NCBI GenBank assembly: GCA_049652385.1
Contig: JBASDX010000003.1
Span: forward strand, 162,687-226,686
Direction of reading: 5' to 3'
DNA length: 64,000 nt
Source: DMER64 sp049652385
GTDB taxonomy: Bacteria > Bacteroidota > Bacteroidia > Bacteroidales > UBA932
In this document: one piece after another, positions 24,746 to 33,584 of the stretch
How the letters are laid out: the number at the start of each line of letters is the position of its first letter
Position numbering within the stretch: the first letter of the stretch is position 1
Program-made: the position numbers and the translations under genes
Notes under the pieces: generated by a model
The model's database searches: none
What the model saw: the letters and a program-made list of their open reading frames with translations, nothing else
What the model was told of the DNA's origin: nothing

Positions 24746-25439
24746 AACAGATACGGCCGGACATCTGAAACCTTTTGCCTTTTTAAATCTTGTGCAGGAG
24801 TGGGCAAACAGGGATGCCGTCAACCAGGGATTTGGCTATGAACAACTGATTGAAAAAGAGAGTATATGGGTTTTATCACGTCTGAAAGCCGTCTTCGTGC
24901 GTACGCCCGTTTGGAGGGAAGAAATCACAGCCTCTACGTGGCATAAAGGTACAGACGGCCTTTTCTCGTACAGGGATTTTCTCGTTTTCAATGCCGATGA
25001 AAGTGAAGTGCTCATACGGGCTACCAGTTCCTGGCTGATTATCCATACAGCTACACGCCGTATACAGAGACCGCGTGTTTTTTTCCCTGCAACGGGGAAG
25101 CATTACCAATCCCTGCAACATGCCCTTGAAGAGCCGTGCCAAAAAATCGCAACCCCGGAAAACGGATTGTCATTAACCGAAACAAGGAAAGTGCGTTATG
25201 CCGATATGGATATGAACCTTCATATGAACAGCGCCAAATATATGGAATGGGCCATGGATTGTGCAAGCCACAGCCTCCCTGTTCCTCAAACTGTTACTTC
25301 TTTTCAAATCAATTTTAATGCCGAGGCGCTTTTTGGACAAACGCTGGAGCTTTATAAAGCAGATCTGGACACAAAAATACGGTATGTGGAAGGAAGGCAT
25401 GAAAACAGAAACATCTTTCAAGTCCTCATCACCTTTTAA
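24714..25439 (+). CDS. Acyl-ACP thioesterase
   Basis: 241 residues with two hotdog folds typical of FatA/FatB-like bacterial acyl-ACP thioesterases. The second hotdog contains the catalytic region YADMDMNLHMNSAKYMEW with the Asn-x-His pair. WVLSRLKAVFVRTPVWREE matches the first repeat. It releases free fatty acids from acyl-ACP and could end fatty-acid synthesis or supply membrane acyl groups. The next gene, on the opposite strand, is an acyl-CoA/ACP ligase, so release and re-activation of fatty acids are encoded back to back. The 3' ends overlap by 4 bp. Confidence 0.9.
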   Translation: MKEKRTIACYETDTAGHLKPFAFLNLVQEWANRDAVNQGFGYEQLIEKESIWVLSRLKAVFVRTPVWREEITASTWHKGTDGLFSYRDFLVFNADESEVLIRATSSWLIIHTATRRIQRPRVFFPATGKHYQSLQHALEEPCQKIATPENGLSLTETRKVRYADMDMNLHMNSAKYMEWAMDCASHSLPVPQTVTSFQINFNAEALFGQTLELYKADLDTKIRYVEGRHENRNIFQVLITF

Positions 25440-27061
25440 GAAGATTTCCTCCTTCCCTTCTTCTTCAGTCCATCCGTATATAAATATCTTTTGATTTTCA
25501 TAGTAGGTGTTTTTTCAAAAGCACTTTTCTGTTCCAAAATACGCGTAATCCGCGACATTTTATTCACCTTGCTATTGACATACTCCATAATATCAGCATG
25601 TACCTCTGCTATATGTTCTCTCAACTCTTCTTTTAAATCTTGGAGGTACACAAGGGCTACCAGTTTTCCGTCTTGCTGGATGACCAGTGATTCAGTAACC
25701 AGTTCGTGCTGATTGAGTATGCTTTCTATATCTTCCGGATAGATGTTTTCTCCGGACGAACCTACAATCATGTTGCTGGCACGTCCTTTGATAAAAATAC
25801 GCCCCGTCTTGTCCATCAGAGCCAGATCTTTTGTCCTGAACCAGCCGTCTTCCGTAAAAGCTTCTTTATCTGCCTCGGGATTTTTAAAATATCCGTCCAT
25901 AATACACGGCGTCTTTACCTGCAGCTCTCCTATGCCTGTCTTTGGGTTTTTATCGGCCAAACGCACCTGTATCCCTTCCATTACCCGCCCCGTAGATTGC
26001 AAATACGTATTGGGATGAACGGCTCCGGCAAGCAATGGTGCCGTTTCTGTAAGCCCATAACCTATGGAATACGGGAATTTGGCATCTCTTAAAAACTTTT
26101 CCGTAGACTTATTGATCTTTGACCCGCCTATACCAAAAAAACGCAAACGGCCGCCAAAGGTGTGCATAAGCTTCTTTCCTGCTATCCTGTGCAGCATTCT
26201 CCGCATAAAACGGATTTTATAAATCTGTTTCATGACTTTGGTTTTTGTAAACCGTGCAAACACCTGCCGCGTATATATTTTTTCCATAATCAGCGGAACC
26301 GTAAGCATGAACGTTGGACGTACGTCTTTCAGTGCCGGCAACATGCTGGCAGGCGTCGGCGGCAAACCCAAATACACCACAGAAGCACCCCACATAAACG
26401 GAAACAGCATACCCAATGAACATTCATACGTATGTGAAAGAGGCAGTACGGATAGAAAAATATCTTCTTGCCGAAGTTGCACTAGCGTTTGAAGCATGTG
26501 TAACTGTGTGCTCAAGGCCTTATGACTGAGCATAACACCTTTGGGAGCGGAAGTAGTTCCTGAGGTATAGATAATGGCCGCTAAATCTTCCGGTTGCGGA
26601 ACTGTTCTTTCCGCTGCCGGCATATCGGTACGGAACGTTTTTCCACCAACCGCTTTTAAATTAACAAGACGGATGATTATATCCAGCTTGTCCCTCGTTT
26701 CTTTAGATACTTTTGCGTATAATTTATCGGAAGCAAACAAGGCCTTTGATTCCGAGTGTTCAATGATAGCATCAATGGCGTTGGGTGAGAAATCCGGTAA
26801 TATGGGAACTATAACGATTCCCAGGGTAACGGCAGCAAAGTAACACACGTTCCAGTTGGGCATACTTGTACCCAATAAAGCTGCCTTATCGCCTTTATGT
26901 AAACCGGCCGCCAACAGTTCCTGTCTGACCTGTTCGACCTTCTCATGAAATTCCGCATACGTTACCTTTTCTCCTTGGTAGAGAGAAAAAGCTGTATTTC
27001 CCGGATATTTGTAGATACTCTGTGTATATATTTGCTCCAGAGTGAGCAGTTGTTCTTTCAT
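25436..27061 (-). CDS. Long-chain acyl-CoA synthetase-like AMP-binding ligase
   Basis: 541 residues of the ANL superfamily. The P-loop IIYTSGTTSAPKGVMLSHKA, the adenine-binding GYGLTETAP and the hinge region FRTKDLALMDKTGRIFIKGR are all present, with the C-terminal catalytic lysine region MKIKRYLY. It activates a fatty acid to acyl-adenylate and acyl-CoA (or acyl-ACP). No membrane anchor is evident. It is transcribed from a TATCTTTG box at 27107-27100, divergent from the plug-domain gene. Confidence 0.88.
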   Translation of the reverse strand: MKEQLLTLEQIYTQSIYKYPGNTAFSLYQGEKVTYAEFHEKVEQVRQELLAAGLHKGDKAALLGTSMPNWNVCYFAAVTLGIVIVPILPDFSPNAIDAIIEHSESKALFASDKLYAKVSKETRDKLDIIIRLVNLKAVGGKTFRTDMPAAERTVPQPEDLAAIIYTSGTTSAPKGVMLSHKALSTQLHMLQTLVQLRQEDIFLSVLPLSHTYECSLGMLFPFMWGASVVYLGLPPTPASMLPALKDVRPTFMLTVPLIMEKIYTRQVFARFTKTKVMKQIYKIRFMRRMLHRIAGKKLMHTFGGRLRFFGIGGSKINKSTEKFLRDAKFPYSIGYGLTETAPLLAGAVHPNTYLQSTGRVMEGIQVRLADKNPKTGIGELQVKTPCIMDGYFKNPEADKEAFTEDGWFRTKDLALMDKTGRIFIKGRASNMIVGSSGENIYPEDIESILNQHELVTESLVIQQDGKLVALVYLQDLKEELREHIAEVHADIMEYVNSKVNKMSRITRILEQKSAFEKTPTMKIKRYLYTDGLKKKGRRKSS

Positions 27062-27099
27062 ATTATATTTTTTTTATAAACATACAATTTTAATGCCGA

Positions 27100-27107
27100 C
27101 AAAGATA
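27100..27107 (-). promoter_or_regulatory. TAnnTTTG -7 box, acyl-CoA ligase
   Basis: The minus strand reads TATCTTTG, 38 nt upstream of the start at 27061. The divergent box at 27118-27125 is only 10 bp away. Confidence 0.6.
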
Positions 27108-27117
27108 TATTTTTTAT

Positions 27118-27125
27118 TACATTTG
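27118..27125 (+). promoter_or_regulatory. TAnnTTTG -7 box, plug-domain gene
   Basis: The plus strand reads TACATTTG, ending 5 nt before the ATG at 27131, so the message is probably leaderless. Confidence 0.55.
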
Positions 27126-27130
27126 AAATT

Positions 27131-27847
27131 ATGAGAAAAATACTGACTACCATAACTTTATTTTGCGTTACACTTGCAGCATGGGCTGCTTATGTGCAAA
27201 CAGAAACCAAACAGGATACTTTACGTCCCTACAGCATAAAAGTAGTTGACAGAAGAAATAAACCCGTTGAGGGTGTTGTCGTTTCCATTTCAAGATTGAA
27301 GGAAGCCTTTCTGACCGATAAAAAAGGATTGGTAAATCTGGAAGGAGTCTACGACAGCGATACCGTAATTGTATTTTTACCAAATATTGGCGAATCTCAT
27401 ATCCCTTGTGAAGGGACAGATTCTGTTCAAATTACTATCAGAAGTAAAAAAAGAATTCGGATACAAGACAGAAAAGAGTTGGTGAGCTTGCATGCCAATC
27501 CGTCCAATACCATTGATAACGTGCCGGAGTTACTTAAAAAAAGGTCTGCCCGAAATCTGGCAGAACTGCTTCAGGGACAAATACCGGGTTTGTTTATTTC
27601 ACTAGGTCCAAGCGGCATGACGGCAAATATCAGGGGTATCAATTCCATCAATAGCGGCACAGAACCACTCATTGTCGTAGATGGAATGGCCTATGATTCT
27701 TTTGCCGTAGTGAACTCGTTCCTGGATGTGAACACCATCCAATCCATACAGGTGCAAAAAGACGGAGGATTATACGGTATCCGGGGAGCCAACGGAGTCA
27801 TTATCATAACTACAATAGGCTCACAAAAGAATCCTCTTTCCTATTGA
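27131..27847 (+). CDS. Stand-alone TonB-dependent-receptor plug-domain protein
   Basis: 238 residues with a signal peptide, a carboxypeptidase-regulatory-like beta domain (YSIKVVDRRNKPVEGVVVSI) and then a SusC-type plug (LAELLQGQIPGLFI, ANIRGINSINSGTEPLIVVDGM, IQSIQVQKDGGLYGIRGANGVIIITT). The outer-membrane barrel that always follows in SusC/TonB receptors is absent; the stop comes right after the plug. There is no sign of a downstream barrel remnant, and a convergent peptidase gene begins 4 bp later. Small plug-only proteins occur in Bacteroidetes but have no established role. Confidence 0.8.
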   Translation: MRKILTTITLFCVTLAAWAAYVQTETKQDTLRPYSIKVVDRRNKPVEGVVVSISRLKEAFLTDKKGLVNLEGVYDSDTVIVFLPNIGESHIPCEGTDSVQITIRSKKRIRIQDRKELVSLHANPSNTIDNVPELLKKRSARNLAELLQGQIPGLFISLGPSGMTANIRGINSINSGTEPLIVVDGMAYDSFAVVNSFLDVNTIQSIQVQKDGGLYGIRGANGVIIITTIGSQKNPLSY

Positions 27848-27850
27848 CGT

Positions 27851-29110
27851 TTATTCAACCTGCCGTACCAGGCCCGCATGACCTTCTTTTCCCACAGCGC
27901 AAACTCCAAAAAAATAATTGTCTTTACTGTAGGGAAGCGTAATGCTGTTACTTTCCACATAGATTTTTTTCTGCCAAAGCGGCTGGTCGGTTTTACGCAA
28001 TACCACATAATAACCGGCCACAGGCGGGCCGTCTTTTGGAGCTTCCCATTGCAATCGCGTATAATTACTCAATTCACGGGTGTTCATCCGTACCTGTAAT
28101 GGTATACCGGGTGCTTTGGCCAGACTCATGACAGCAGCCACATTCATAGCAGTAGTTTTGCTTACGTATTCGAAATCCACACCAAAAGGAAGATCTCCAT
28201 ATTGTATCTTGTCTTCCACCCTGACCAGCTGGTGTGTCCTATCGTAATTTTCGTGATACTCAGAGACTCTTACCGCTGTATATCCTTTCGAAAGAAAAGG
28301 CAGGTGGTCTCCCCCTCTCCCGTATCTGTCCGTTCGGAATACCAGATGCACGGTAAGGTTATCTACATACGTTTCGCCTGTTTCTTTCATATACCTCGCC
28401 AATTCCCTGGACAGACCTTCTGTCGAAAAAACACGGTTCCCGGAATTGTCCTTATGCCCTGTGCCGCTTGAGGTTGTATTTCCAATCATGTCATAATTGA
28501 TGACAGCCGTAACATTCCATTCTTCTTTTTCAGCTATTTCCGCCATAGCCGCTGCTCCCAACAGCCCGTGTTCTTCTCCCGACAAAAACAAAAATCTGAT
28601 GGTGGCGTTTAATGGAGTATCGGCCATTACTCTTATGCTTTCCAACAAACAAGCCACCCCGCTTCCGTTGTCGTTGGCCCCGGGAGCAAAAGATGTGGAA
28701 TCGTTGTTGTCGTTGACACGGCTGTCGTAATGGGCCAATACTAAGATTTCCTGTTTGCCGGTTCCTTGCAAAACGGCCATTACATTAGTCAGTTCCACTT
28801 GCCTTTCCAGGCGTGTCCCCGGTCCTCCTGCCGTATATGTTATGTTCTCAACAGATAACCTGCCGTTGGACAAAGGAATCCAATTTGAAATTTTACTGTT
28901 AATCCAACGAGCAGCAGCACCTATACCTTTTTCAGTGTCACTCTGTGTGCTTAAATTATGACGCGTATGGAAGCCCACCAAAGTGTGAATATATGTTTCT
29001 ATACTGTCCGAAGATATTCGTAAAATACTGCGATGTATGTCTTTATCTGTCCGGGCCACAGAGCCTGTAGAAAAAGAGAATAAAAGAAAAATCGAGAGTA
29101 AATATTTCAT
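27851..29110 (-). CDS. Secreted M28-family metallopeptidase
   Basis: 419 residues with a signal peptide. Zinc ligands are visible in LVLAHYDSR, FAPGANDNGSG, LSGEEHGLLG, AVINYDMIG and the late histidine in SEYHENYDRTHQ. A C-terminal stretch of about 90 residues (QVRMNTRELSNYTRLQWEAP to GVCAVGKEGHAG) looks like a fibronectin-III-like domain. It is expected to be an exocellular or periplasmic aminopeptidase. It is the second gene of a two-gene M28 operon, 6 bp after the longer M28 protein, and its 3' end is 3 bp from that of the plug-domain gene. Confidence 0.85.
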   Translation of the reverse strand: MKYLLSIFLLFSFSTGSVARTDKDIHRSILRISSDSIETYIHTLVGFHTRHNLSTQSDTEKGIGAAARWINSKISNWIPLSNGRLSVENITYTAGGPGTRLERQVELTNVMAVLQGTGKQEILVLAHYDSRVNDNNDSTSFAPGANDNGSGVACLLESIRVMADTPLNATIRFLFLSGEEHGLLGAAAMAEIAEKEEWNVTAVINYDMIGNTTSSGTGHKDNSGNRVFSTEGLSRELARYMKETGETYVDNLTVHLVFRTDRYGRGGDHLPFLSKGYTAVRVSEYHENYDRTHQLVRVEDKIQYGDLPFGVDFEYVSKTTAMNVAAVMSLAKAPGIPLQVRMNTRELSNYTRLQWEAPKDGPPVAGYYVVLRKTDQPLWQKKIYVESNSITLPYSKDNYFFGVCAVGKEGHAGLVRQVE

Positions 29111-29116
29111 AACTTT

Positions 29117-30622
29117 CTAAAAATAATAAGAAAACACAAAAGTATGCGTAAGGTTTTTAACGTTATAATTATCAAAATCATTTTTCCTGAGCAATCCTGT
29201 CAAGCCCCATTTTGTTTCATAACCTATCTGGAAAACTGAAGCACGCAACCCAAATCCAATCCCGACACCGCCTTCATGGTTACGCATAAGCGAAGGATAG
29301 TTCATGTCTGTTCCGCGTGCCCGGGTATCTAAATAATACCGGTAGAACAGCTGGTAAGAGAGGTAAACACCAAGCGGCACTTTGTTAAATTCCGGAAAAT
29401 ACGCACGGATTGTCAAAGGCACGTTCAACGCCCATGCGTTAATCCTGTTTCTGTCATTTCCCCCTGTATTTAGTGCGTAGTAGCTCTGTATGTTTTCCAG
29501 GTACAGTCCCGGTCCCAATTCCAAAAAACCTCGCCATAACAAACGGAAATCGGCACCTGCGGCCATATAGAAAGCAGGTTTCCCTTGTAAAGCTCCCCGG
29601 GTAGGAATCCATCTGTTCGTACCCGCTTGTACGGCAGGAACCATATGAAAAGAAACGTCAGGTACGTGATGAATGAGTGCAAATTTCCCGGAAGAAGATA
29701 AAAAAGCATATTCGGCCATAGTGGCAGTTACTTCAGCCGTATACGCAGCCACACCCGCCAGGCCGTCGTAATCTATCAACTCTGCATGATCATTTACCTT
29801 GTGGTACGGAGATACCAGACCCGTTGTAAAAAATAACGTGGGAATTTCTTTTGTGGCGAATGAGCGTGTGTCTGTTGCCGTAACGGGAGACCATTCATAA
29901 GGGATGAAACGCACTTTCAAATCTTTTGCCGGAGGCATCCATTTCCGTGCATCTTTCAACGTGCCTGTGCCCAAGACTTTAAGCACTCCCGATTTTCGAT
30001 AATACCCTACCATGTCCAACGTTATCATGGCCACAATTTGTTCTTTCGCTAACAAATTATCCTCCATAAATTTTTGTGAACCCAGCAAGCCTTGTTCTTC
30101 TCCGTCAAAAGCCACAAACACTACCGTTCGCGCCAAGCCTCCCCGCTCTTTTAACAAAGCAGCCAGTTCTATCAATACTGCCGTTCCGGAAGCGTTATCA
30201 TCTGCTCCGTTATAAATAGAATCCATTACTCCCACTCTCCCCTGTGCCGTCCCTAAATGGTCGTAATGAGCTCCAACCAGTATGTATTCATTTTTCAAAT
30301 AGGGGTGTTTCCCGGGCAAAACTCCTATTACATTACAGCCCTCAACAAGGGCCATGGGTATATCCTGCATGGCAGAAGGCACTTTAACATCGAAATAATG
30401 AAAATAGCTGGATCCGTTGTATTCCTCCAATCCAATACCCGCAAAACAATCTGCTATATATTCACCGGCTATCAGGTTGCCTTCCGTACCTATAAGCCTG
30501 CCGCCTAACGAGTCAGTTGCCAGGAAACTTACGTGTTCCCGCAACCTGATGCGTAATTGAGTATGATCATCTGTCTGGCTGTTCCATAAAAGGGGCGCAA
30601 GCAAGAAAAATATTTTTATCAT
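29117..30622 (-). CDS. M28 metallopeptidase with C-terminal outer-membrane-like beta domain
   Basis: 501 residues from the ATG at 30622 with a short signal segment. Residues about 20-310 are an M28 peptidase (LVGAHYDHLG, YNGADDNASG, FDGEEQGLLGS, MITLDMVGYY). Residues about 330-501 have alternating hydrophobic beta-strands, many glycines and aromatics, and end in a strand closing with Tyr-Tyr-Phe (FVFSYYF), resembling a small outer-membrane barrel of the PorT/OmpA-like type. If so, the peptidase would be tethered to the outer membrane. The start is supported by AAGGAG at 30633-30628 and a TATATTTG box upstream; the longer frame (30640) overlaps that box. Confidence 0.8.
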   Translation of the reverse strand: MIKIFFLLAPLLWNSQTDDHTQLRIRLREHVSFLATDSLGGRLIGTEGNLIAGEYIADCFAGIGLEEYNGSSYFHYFDVKVPSAMQDIPMALVEGCNVIGVLPGKHPYLKNEYILVGAHYDHLGTAQGRVGVMDSIYNGADDNASGTAVLIELAALLKERGGLARTVVFVAFDGEEQGLLGSQKFMEDNLLAKEQIVAMITLDMVGYYRKSGVLKVLGTGTLKDARKWMPPAKDLKVRFIPYEWSPVTATDTRSFATKEIPTLFFTTGLVSPYHKVNDHAELIDYDGLAGVAAYTAEVTATMAEYAFLSSSGKFALIHHVPDVSFHMVPAVQAGTNRWIPTRGALQGKPAFYMAAGADFRLLWRGFLELGPGLYLENIQSYYALNTGGNDRNRINAWALNVPLTIRAYFPEFNKVPLGVYLSYQLFYRYYLDTRARGTDMNYPSLMRNHEGGVGIGFGLRASVFQIGYETKWGLTGLLRKNDFDNYNVKNLTHTFVFSYYF

Positions 30623-30637
30623 AATAGCTCCTTTGTA

Positions 30638-30645
30638 CAAATATA
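30638..30645 (-). promoter_or_regulatory. TAnnTTTG -7 box, M28 operon
   Basis: The minus strand reads TATATTTG, 15 nt upstream of the start at 30622. It is divergent from the arginine-operon box. Confidence 0.55.
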
Positions 30646-30655
30646 AAAAAATTAC

Positions 30656-30663
30656 TACTTTTG
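30656..30663 (+). promoter_or_regulatory. TAnnTTTG -7 box, arginine operon
   Basis: The plus strand reads TACTTTTG. The first ATG after it is at 30671 and opens a 14-codon reading frame, so the transcript should begin at or next to that small frame. Confidence 0.55.
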
Positions 30664-30670
30664 TGGCCGG

Positions 30671-30715
30671 ATGAACAAATGGTTATATATTCTTCGTATC
30701 CGACCCAGGGCATAG
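30671..30715 (+). CDS. Possible arginine leader peptide
   Basis: Fourteen-codon frame MNKWLYILRIRPRA ending TAG, directly after the operon promoter and 80 bp before the first arginine-pathway gene. Arginine codons are 9, 11 and 13 (CGT, CGA, AGG), a high density for so short a peptide. A hairpin GGGCAT..GGT/ACC..ATGCCC (30708-30717 with 30735-30746) starts within its last codons, and a run of seven T begins at 30755. The hairpin is separated from the T-run by 8 nt, so it is not a textbook terminator. Attenuation by ribosome stalling is an inference. Confidence 0.4.
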   Translation: MNKWLYILRIRPRA

Positions 30716-30778
30716 GTTGAAGCGTTCCAGCGATACCCACATGCCCACCTTCCGTTTTTTTAATCCGTTCTACAACAT

Positions 30779-30793
30779 TTTTATTGAATAAAA
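30779..30793. promoter_or_regulatory. Perfect 15-bp palindrome before first arginine gene
   Basis: TTTTATT-G-AATAAAA, immediately upstream of the GNAT ATG at 30796. It could be an ArgR-type operator or a structure masking the start codon. No regulator is encoded nearby. Confidence 0.35.
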
Positions 30794-30795
30794 CA

Positions 30796-31395
30796 ATGCA
30801 TGTACGCATTCTTGTTGCACATACCGGACATATCGGTTATGCAGAATATATATGTGATTTGATCTACCGCTCAGCTCTGGAAAGAGGCACCGGAATAGCT
30901 TGTCGTCCCGTTTCGTATATCAAAGAAAAAATCACAAGTGGAAAAGCGATCATTGCCTTGGATGGCAACAAGGCGGTGGGTTTTTCTTATATTGAAACCT
31001 GGAGCCATACCTCTTTTGTAGCCCATTCCGGCCTGGTGGTAGAACCCGCTTACAGGCACCTGGGTATAGCTATGCGTATCAAAAAAAAGATTTTCAAACT
31101 ATCACGCACCTTGTATCCGCAGGCCAAAATTTTCAGCATCACAACGGGAGCTGCCGTTATGAAAATGAATTCACGGCTTGGTTTCAGGCCTGTCACTTTT
31201 GCTGAACTTACACAGGACCAAGCTTTCTGGGACGGTTGCAGGGGGTGCAGGAATTACGATATCCTGCAACGAAACAAACAGCGTATGTGCCTGTGTACAG
31301 GACTGCTGTATGACCCTGCAGAGCACAAAAGACACGCAAAAGTAAAAACAACCACGCCAACTGAGATACAACAACAACAAACTGTAAACGTATGA
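30796..31395 (+). CDS. GNAT N-acyltransferase of arginine operon
   Basis: About 199 residues. A GNAT acetyl-CoA-binding core is seen in HSGLVVEPAYRHLGIAMRIKKKI and VMKMNSRLGFRPVTFAEL. The C-terminus has an unusual cysteine cluster (GCRGCRNYD, MCLCTGL). It is first in the arginine operon and overlaps argG by an ATGA, and such GNAT genes recur at this position in Bacteroidetes. It is therefore a good candidate for the enzyme that acylates glutamate (acetyl or succinyl) to start the pathway. The ATG at 30796 is preferred to the TTG at 30784, which lies inside a palindrome. The acyl donor is not provable from sequence. Confidence 0.75.
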   Translation: MHVRILVAHTGHIGYAEYICDLIYRSALERGTGIACRPVSYIKEKITSGKAIIALDGNKAVGFSYIETWSHTSFVAHSGLVVEPAYRHLGIAMRIKKKIFKLSRTLYPQAKIFSITTGAAVMKMNSRLGFRPVTFAELTQDQAFWDGCRGCRNYDILQRNKQRMCLCTGLLYDPAEHKRHAKVKTTTPTEIQQQQTVNV

Positions 31396-32591
31396 GTAAA
31401 AAAGTAGTTCTTGCCTATAGTGGTGGATTGGACACCTCTTTCTGTATTCCATACCTGACCGTAGAAAAAGGGATGGAAGTACATACCGTATTAGTAAATA
31501 CCGGGGGCTTTTCAGAAACAGAAGTTATACAACTTGAAGCCAAGGCAAAAAGATTGGGAGCCCTTACACACCAAACCCTGGACATACAAGCTGTTTATTA
31601 TGAAAAATGCCTGCGGTATTTAATATTTGGTAATGTATTGAAAAACAATACGTATCCTTTATCAGTAAGTTCTGAACGAGCCTTCCAGGCCATCGCTGTT
31701 GCCCGGTATGCAAAACAAATACAAGCAGACGCTATAGCTCACGGGTGTACCGGAGCCGGTAACGATCAAATACGTTTTGATTACATTTTACGCATTTTTG
31801 CTCCTGATATTGAAATAATAGCCCCTATAAGAGAAGGTAAATTCAGCCGTGAAGAAGAAATGGCATATTTGCACAACAAGGGGTTTCCTGTTTTCCTTAG
31901 GACTTCTCAATACTCCATAAATCAAGGCATCTGGGGAACGAGCGTAGGAGGAGCTGAAACGTTACGGTCTGCAGAGGAATTGCCTGAAGATGCCTTCCCC
32001 ACAAAACGCACAAAAGACGGTACGGAAACTCTATCCCTGGGCTTTGAAAAAGGAGAACCTGTTTCTGTAAATGGTATTTCCATGCAACCCCTGGATGTTA
32101 TAAAAGCCCTCTGTCAGATAGCCGGACCCTACGGAATTGGCAGAGACGTCCACGTAGGAGATACATTAGTAGGACTGAAAGGACGAGTGGGTTTTGAAGC
32201 GGCAGCTCCGCTTCTGATTATCAAAGCACACCATCTGTTGGAAAAGCACGTATTGGGAAAATGGCAATTGTACTGGAAAGATCAGCTGGCTCAGTGGTAC
32301 GGCATGATGCTCCACGAAGCCCAATACCCCGATCCCGTCATGCGCCATATAGAGCGTTTTCTGGAGGATACACAACAACGGGTAACGGGAACGGTATCTG
32401 TCCGTTTGCGCCCTTATACATTCTCCATAACGGGTTGTTCCAGCCCTTACGATTTAATGGACTCTCGTTTTGGAGATTACGGAGAAGGCACAGAAGCTTT
32501 TACTGCAGAACATGTAGAAGGGTTCGTTCGTCTGCTTTCGCTCCCCGTTCAAATATATATGAGTAAAGAAAAAGAACACCATGAACCATAG
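31392..32591 (+). CDS. argG: Argininosuccinate synthase
   Basis: 399 residues. The PP-loop ATP pyrophosphatase motif AYSGGLDTS (8-16), HGCTGAGNDQIRFD and the citrulline/aspartate-binding segments match ArgG. It condenses citrulline and aspartate to argininosuccinate using ATP. Its start overlaps the GNAT stop (ATGA) and its end overlaps argC by 11 bp, in a tightly packed operon. Confidence 0.95.
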   Translation: MSKKVVLAYSGGLDTSFCIPYLTVEKGMEVHTVLVNTGGFSETEVIQLEAKAKRLGALTHQTLDIQAVYYEKCLRYLIFGNVLKNNTYPLSVSSERAFQAIAVARYAKQIQADAIAHGCTGAGNDQIRFDYILRIFAPDIEIIAPIREGKFSREEEMAYLHNKGFPVFLRTSQYSINQGIWGTSVGGAETLRSAEELPEDAFPTKRTKDGTETLSLGFEKGEPVSVNGISMQPLDVIKALCQIAGPYGIGRDVHVGDTLVGLKGRVGFEAAAPLLIIKAHHLLEKHVLGKWQLYWKDQLAQWYGMMLHEAQYPDPVMRHIERFLEDTQQRVTGTVSVRLRPYTFSITGCSSPYDLMDSRFGDYGEGTEAFTAEHVEGFVRLLSLPVQIYMSKEKEHHEP

Positions 32592-33582
32592 AATCATTGT
32601 ATCTGTAGCCGGCGGAGCCGGTTATACAGGAGGCGAACTGATTCAGTTGCTTCTAAACCACCCCAACGTGCAACTGCAATGTGTAATGAGCCAATCCAAA
32701 ATTGGAATGCCTCTGTCATCGGTCCATCCCCATTTAGATGGGGAAACCGATTTGTTTTTCAACGAGAAACCCCCTTCATCACATACAGATGTGCTCTTTT
32801 TGTGCCTCGGACACGGTCGCTCCTCTCAGTTTCTTGAACAATTACAACCGGATAGCGTGAAACATGTTATTGATTTAAGCAGAGATTACAGATTTAAAGA
32901 AGAAGGTCACGGCCGACTGTTCCAATACGGATTGCCCGAGTTGTTCAAAGAGCCTGATCTGTATGAAAAAAGCGTCATGCGTGCCGGCAATATTGCCAAT
33001 CCGGGGTGTTTTGCCACAGCCATTGAGCTGGGTTTGCTTCCCTTGGCACATGCAGGATTATTAAGACAATCAGTTCATATCCACGCTATTACTGGAGCTA
33101 CCGGAGCCGGAGCCATGCCCGGACATACTACTCATTATGCATGGAGAAGCCAAAACGTGTCTGTGTACAAACCTTTTCAACACCAACACATTCCTGAAAT
33201 AGAAGGGGTTCTTTCTGCAGCCGGCAAACAACACCTTCCTTCTTTATATTTTGTTCCTCTAAGAGGTGGTTTTTCCAGAGGTATTTTAGCCAGCATATAC
33301 ACACCCAGCACCTTGTCTGCAGAAGTGGCCGTTACGCTGTATAAAGAATACTATGAACTCCATCCCTTTGTACATGTGTCAGAGGCACCTGTTAGTCTTA
33401 AAGAAGTGGTAAACACGAACAAATGTAAAATCCATATAGAAAAACACAAAGACGTATTATACATCACATCCGTGATTGATAATCTATTGAAAGGAGCATC
33501 GGGAACGGCTGTCCAAAATATGAATATATTATTTGGTCTGCCACAAACGACGGGTTTGGAACTAAAACCGGTAGTATTTTAA
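32581..33582 (+). CDS. argC: N-acyl-gamma-glutamyl-phosphate reductase
   Basis: 333 residues. The N-terminal Rossmann motif GGAGYTGGEL binds NADPH, the catalytic Cys143 lies in NPGCFATA, and TGATGAGAMPGHTTHYAWR and FVPLRGGFSRGI are family-typical. It reduces N-acyl-glutamyl phosphate to the semialdehyde. It overlaps argG by 11 bp and is followed by argF' after 2 bp. Confidence 0.95.
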   Translation: MNHRIIVSVAGGAGYTGGELIQLLLNHPNVQLQCVMSQSKIGMPLSSVHPHLDGETDLFFNEKPPSSHTDVLFLCLGHGRSSQFLEQLQPDSVKHVIDLSRDYRFKEEGHGRLFQYGLPELFKEPDLYEKSVMRAGNIANPGCFATAIELGLLPLAHAGLLRQSVHIHAITGATGAGAMPGHTTHYAWRSQNVSVYKPFQHQHIPEIEGVLSAAGKQHLPSLYFVPLRGGFSRGILASIYTPSTLSAEVAVTLYKEYYELHPFVHVSEAPVSLKEVVNTNKCKIHIEKHKDVLYITSVIDNLLKGASGTAVQNMNILFGLPQTTGLELKPVVF

Positions 33583-33584
33583 TC

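Noticed and set aside
30735..30761. Textbook rho-independent attenuator before the arg operon
   Set aside because: Eight nucleotides separate the hairpin from the T-run; kept only as a possible leader structure.
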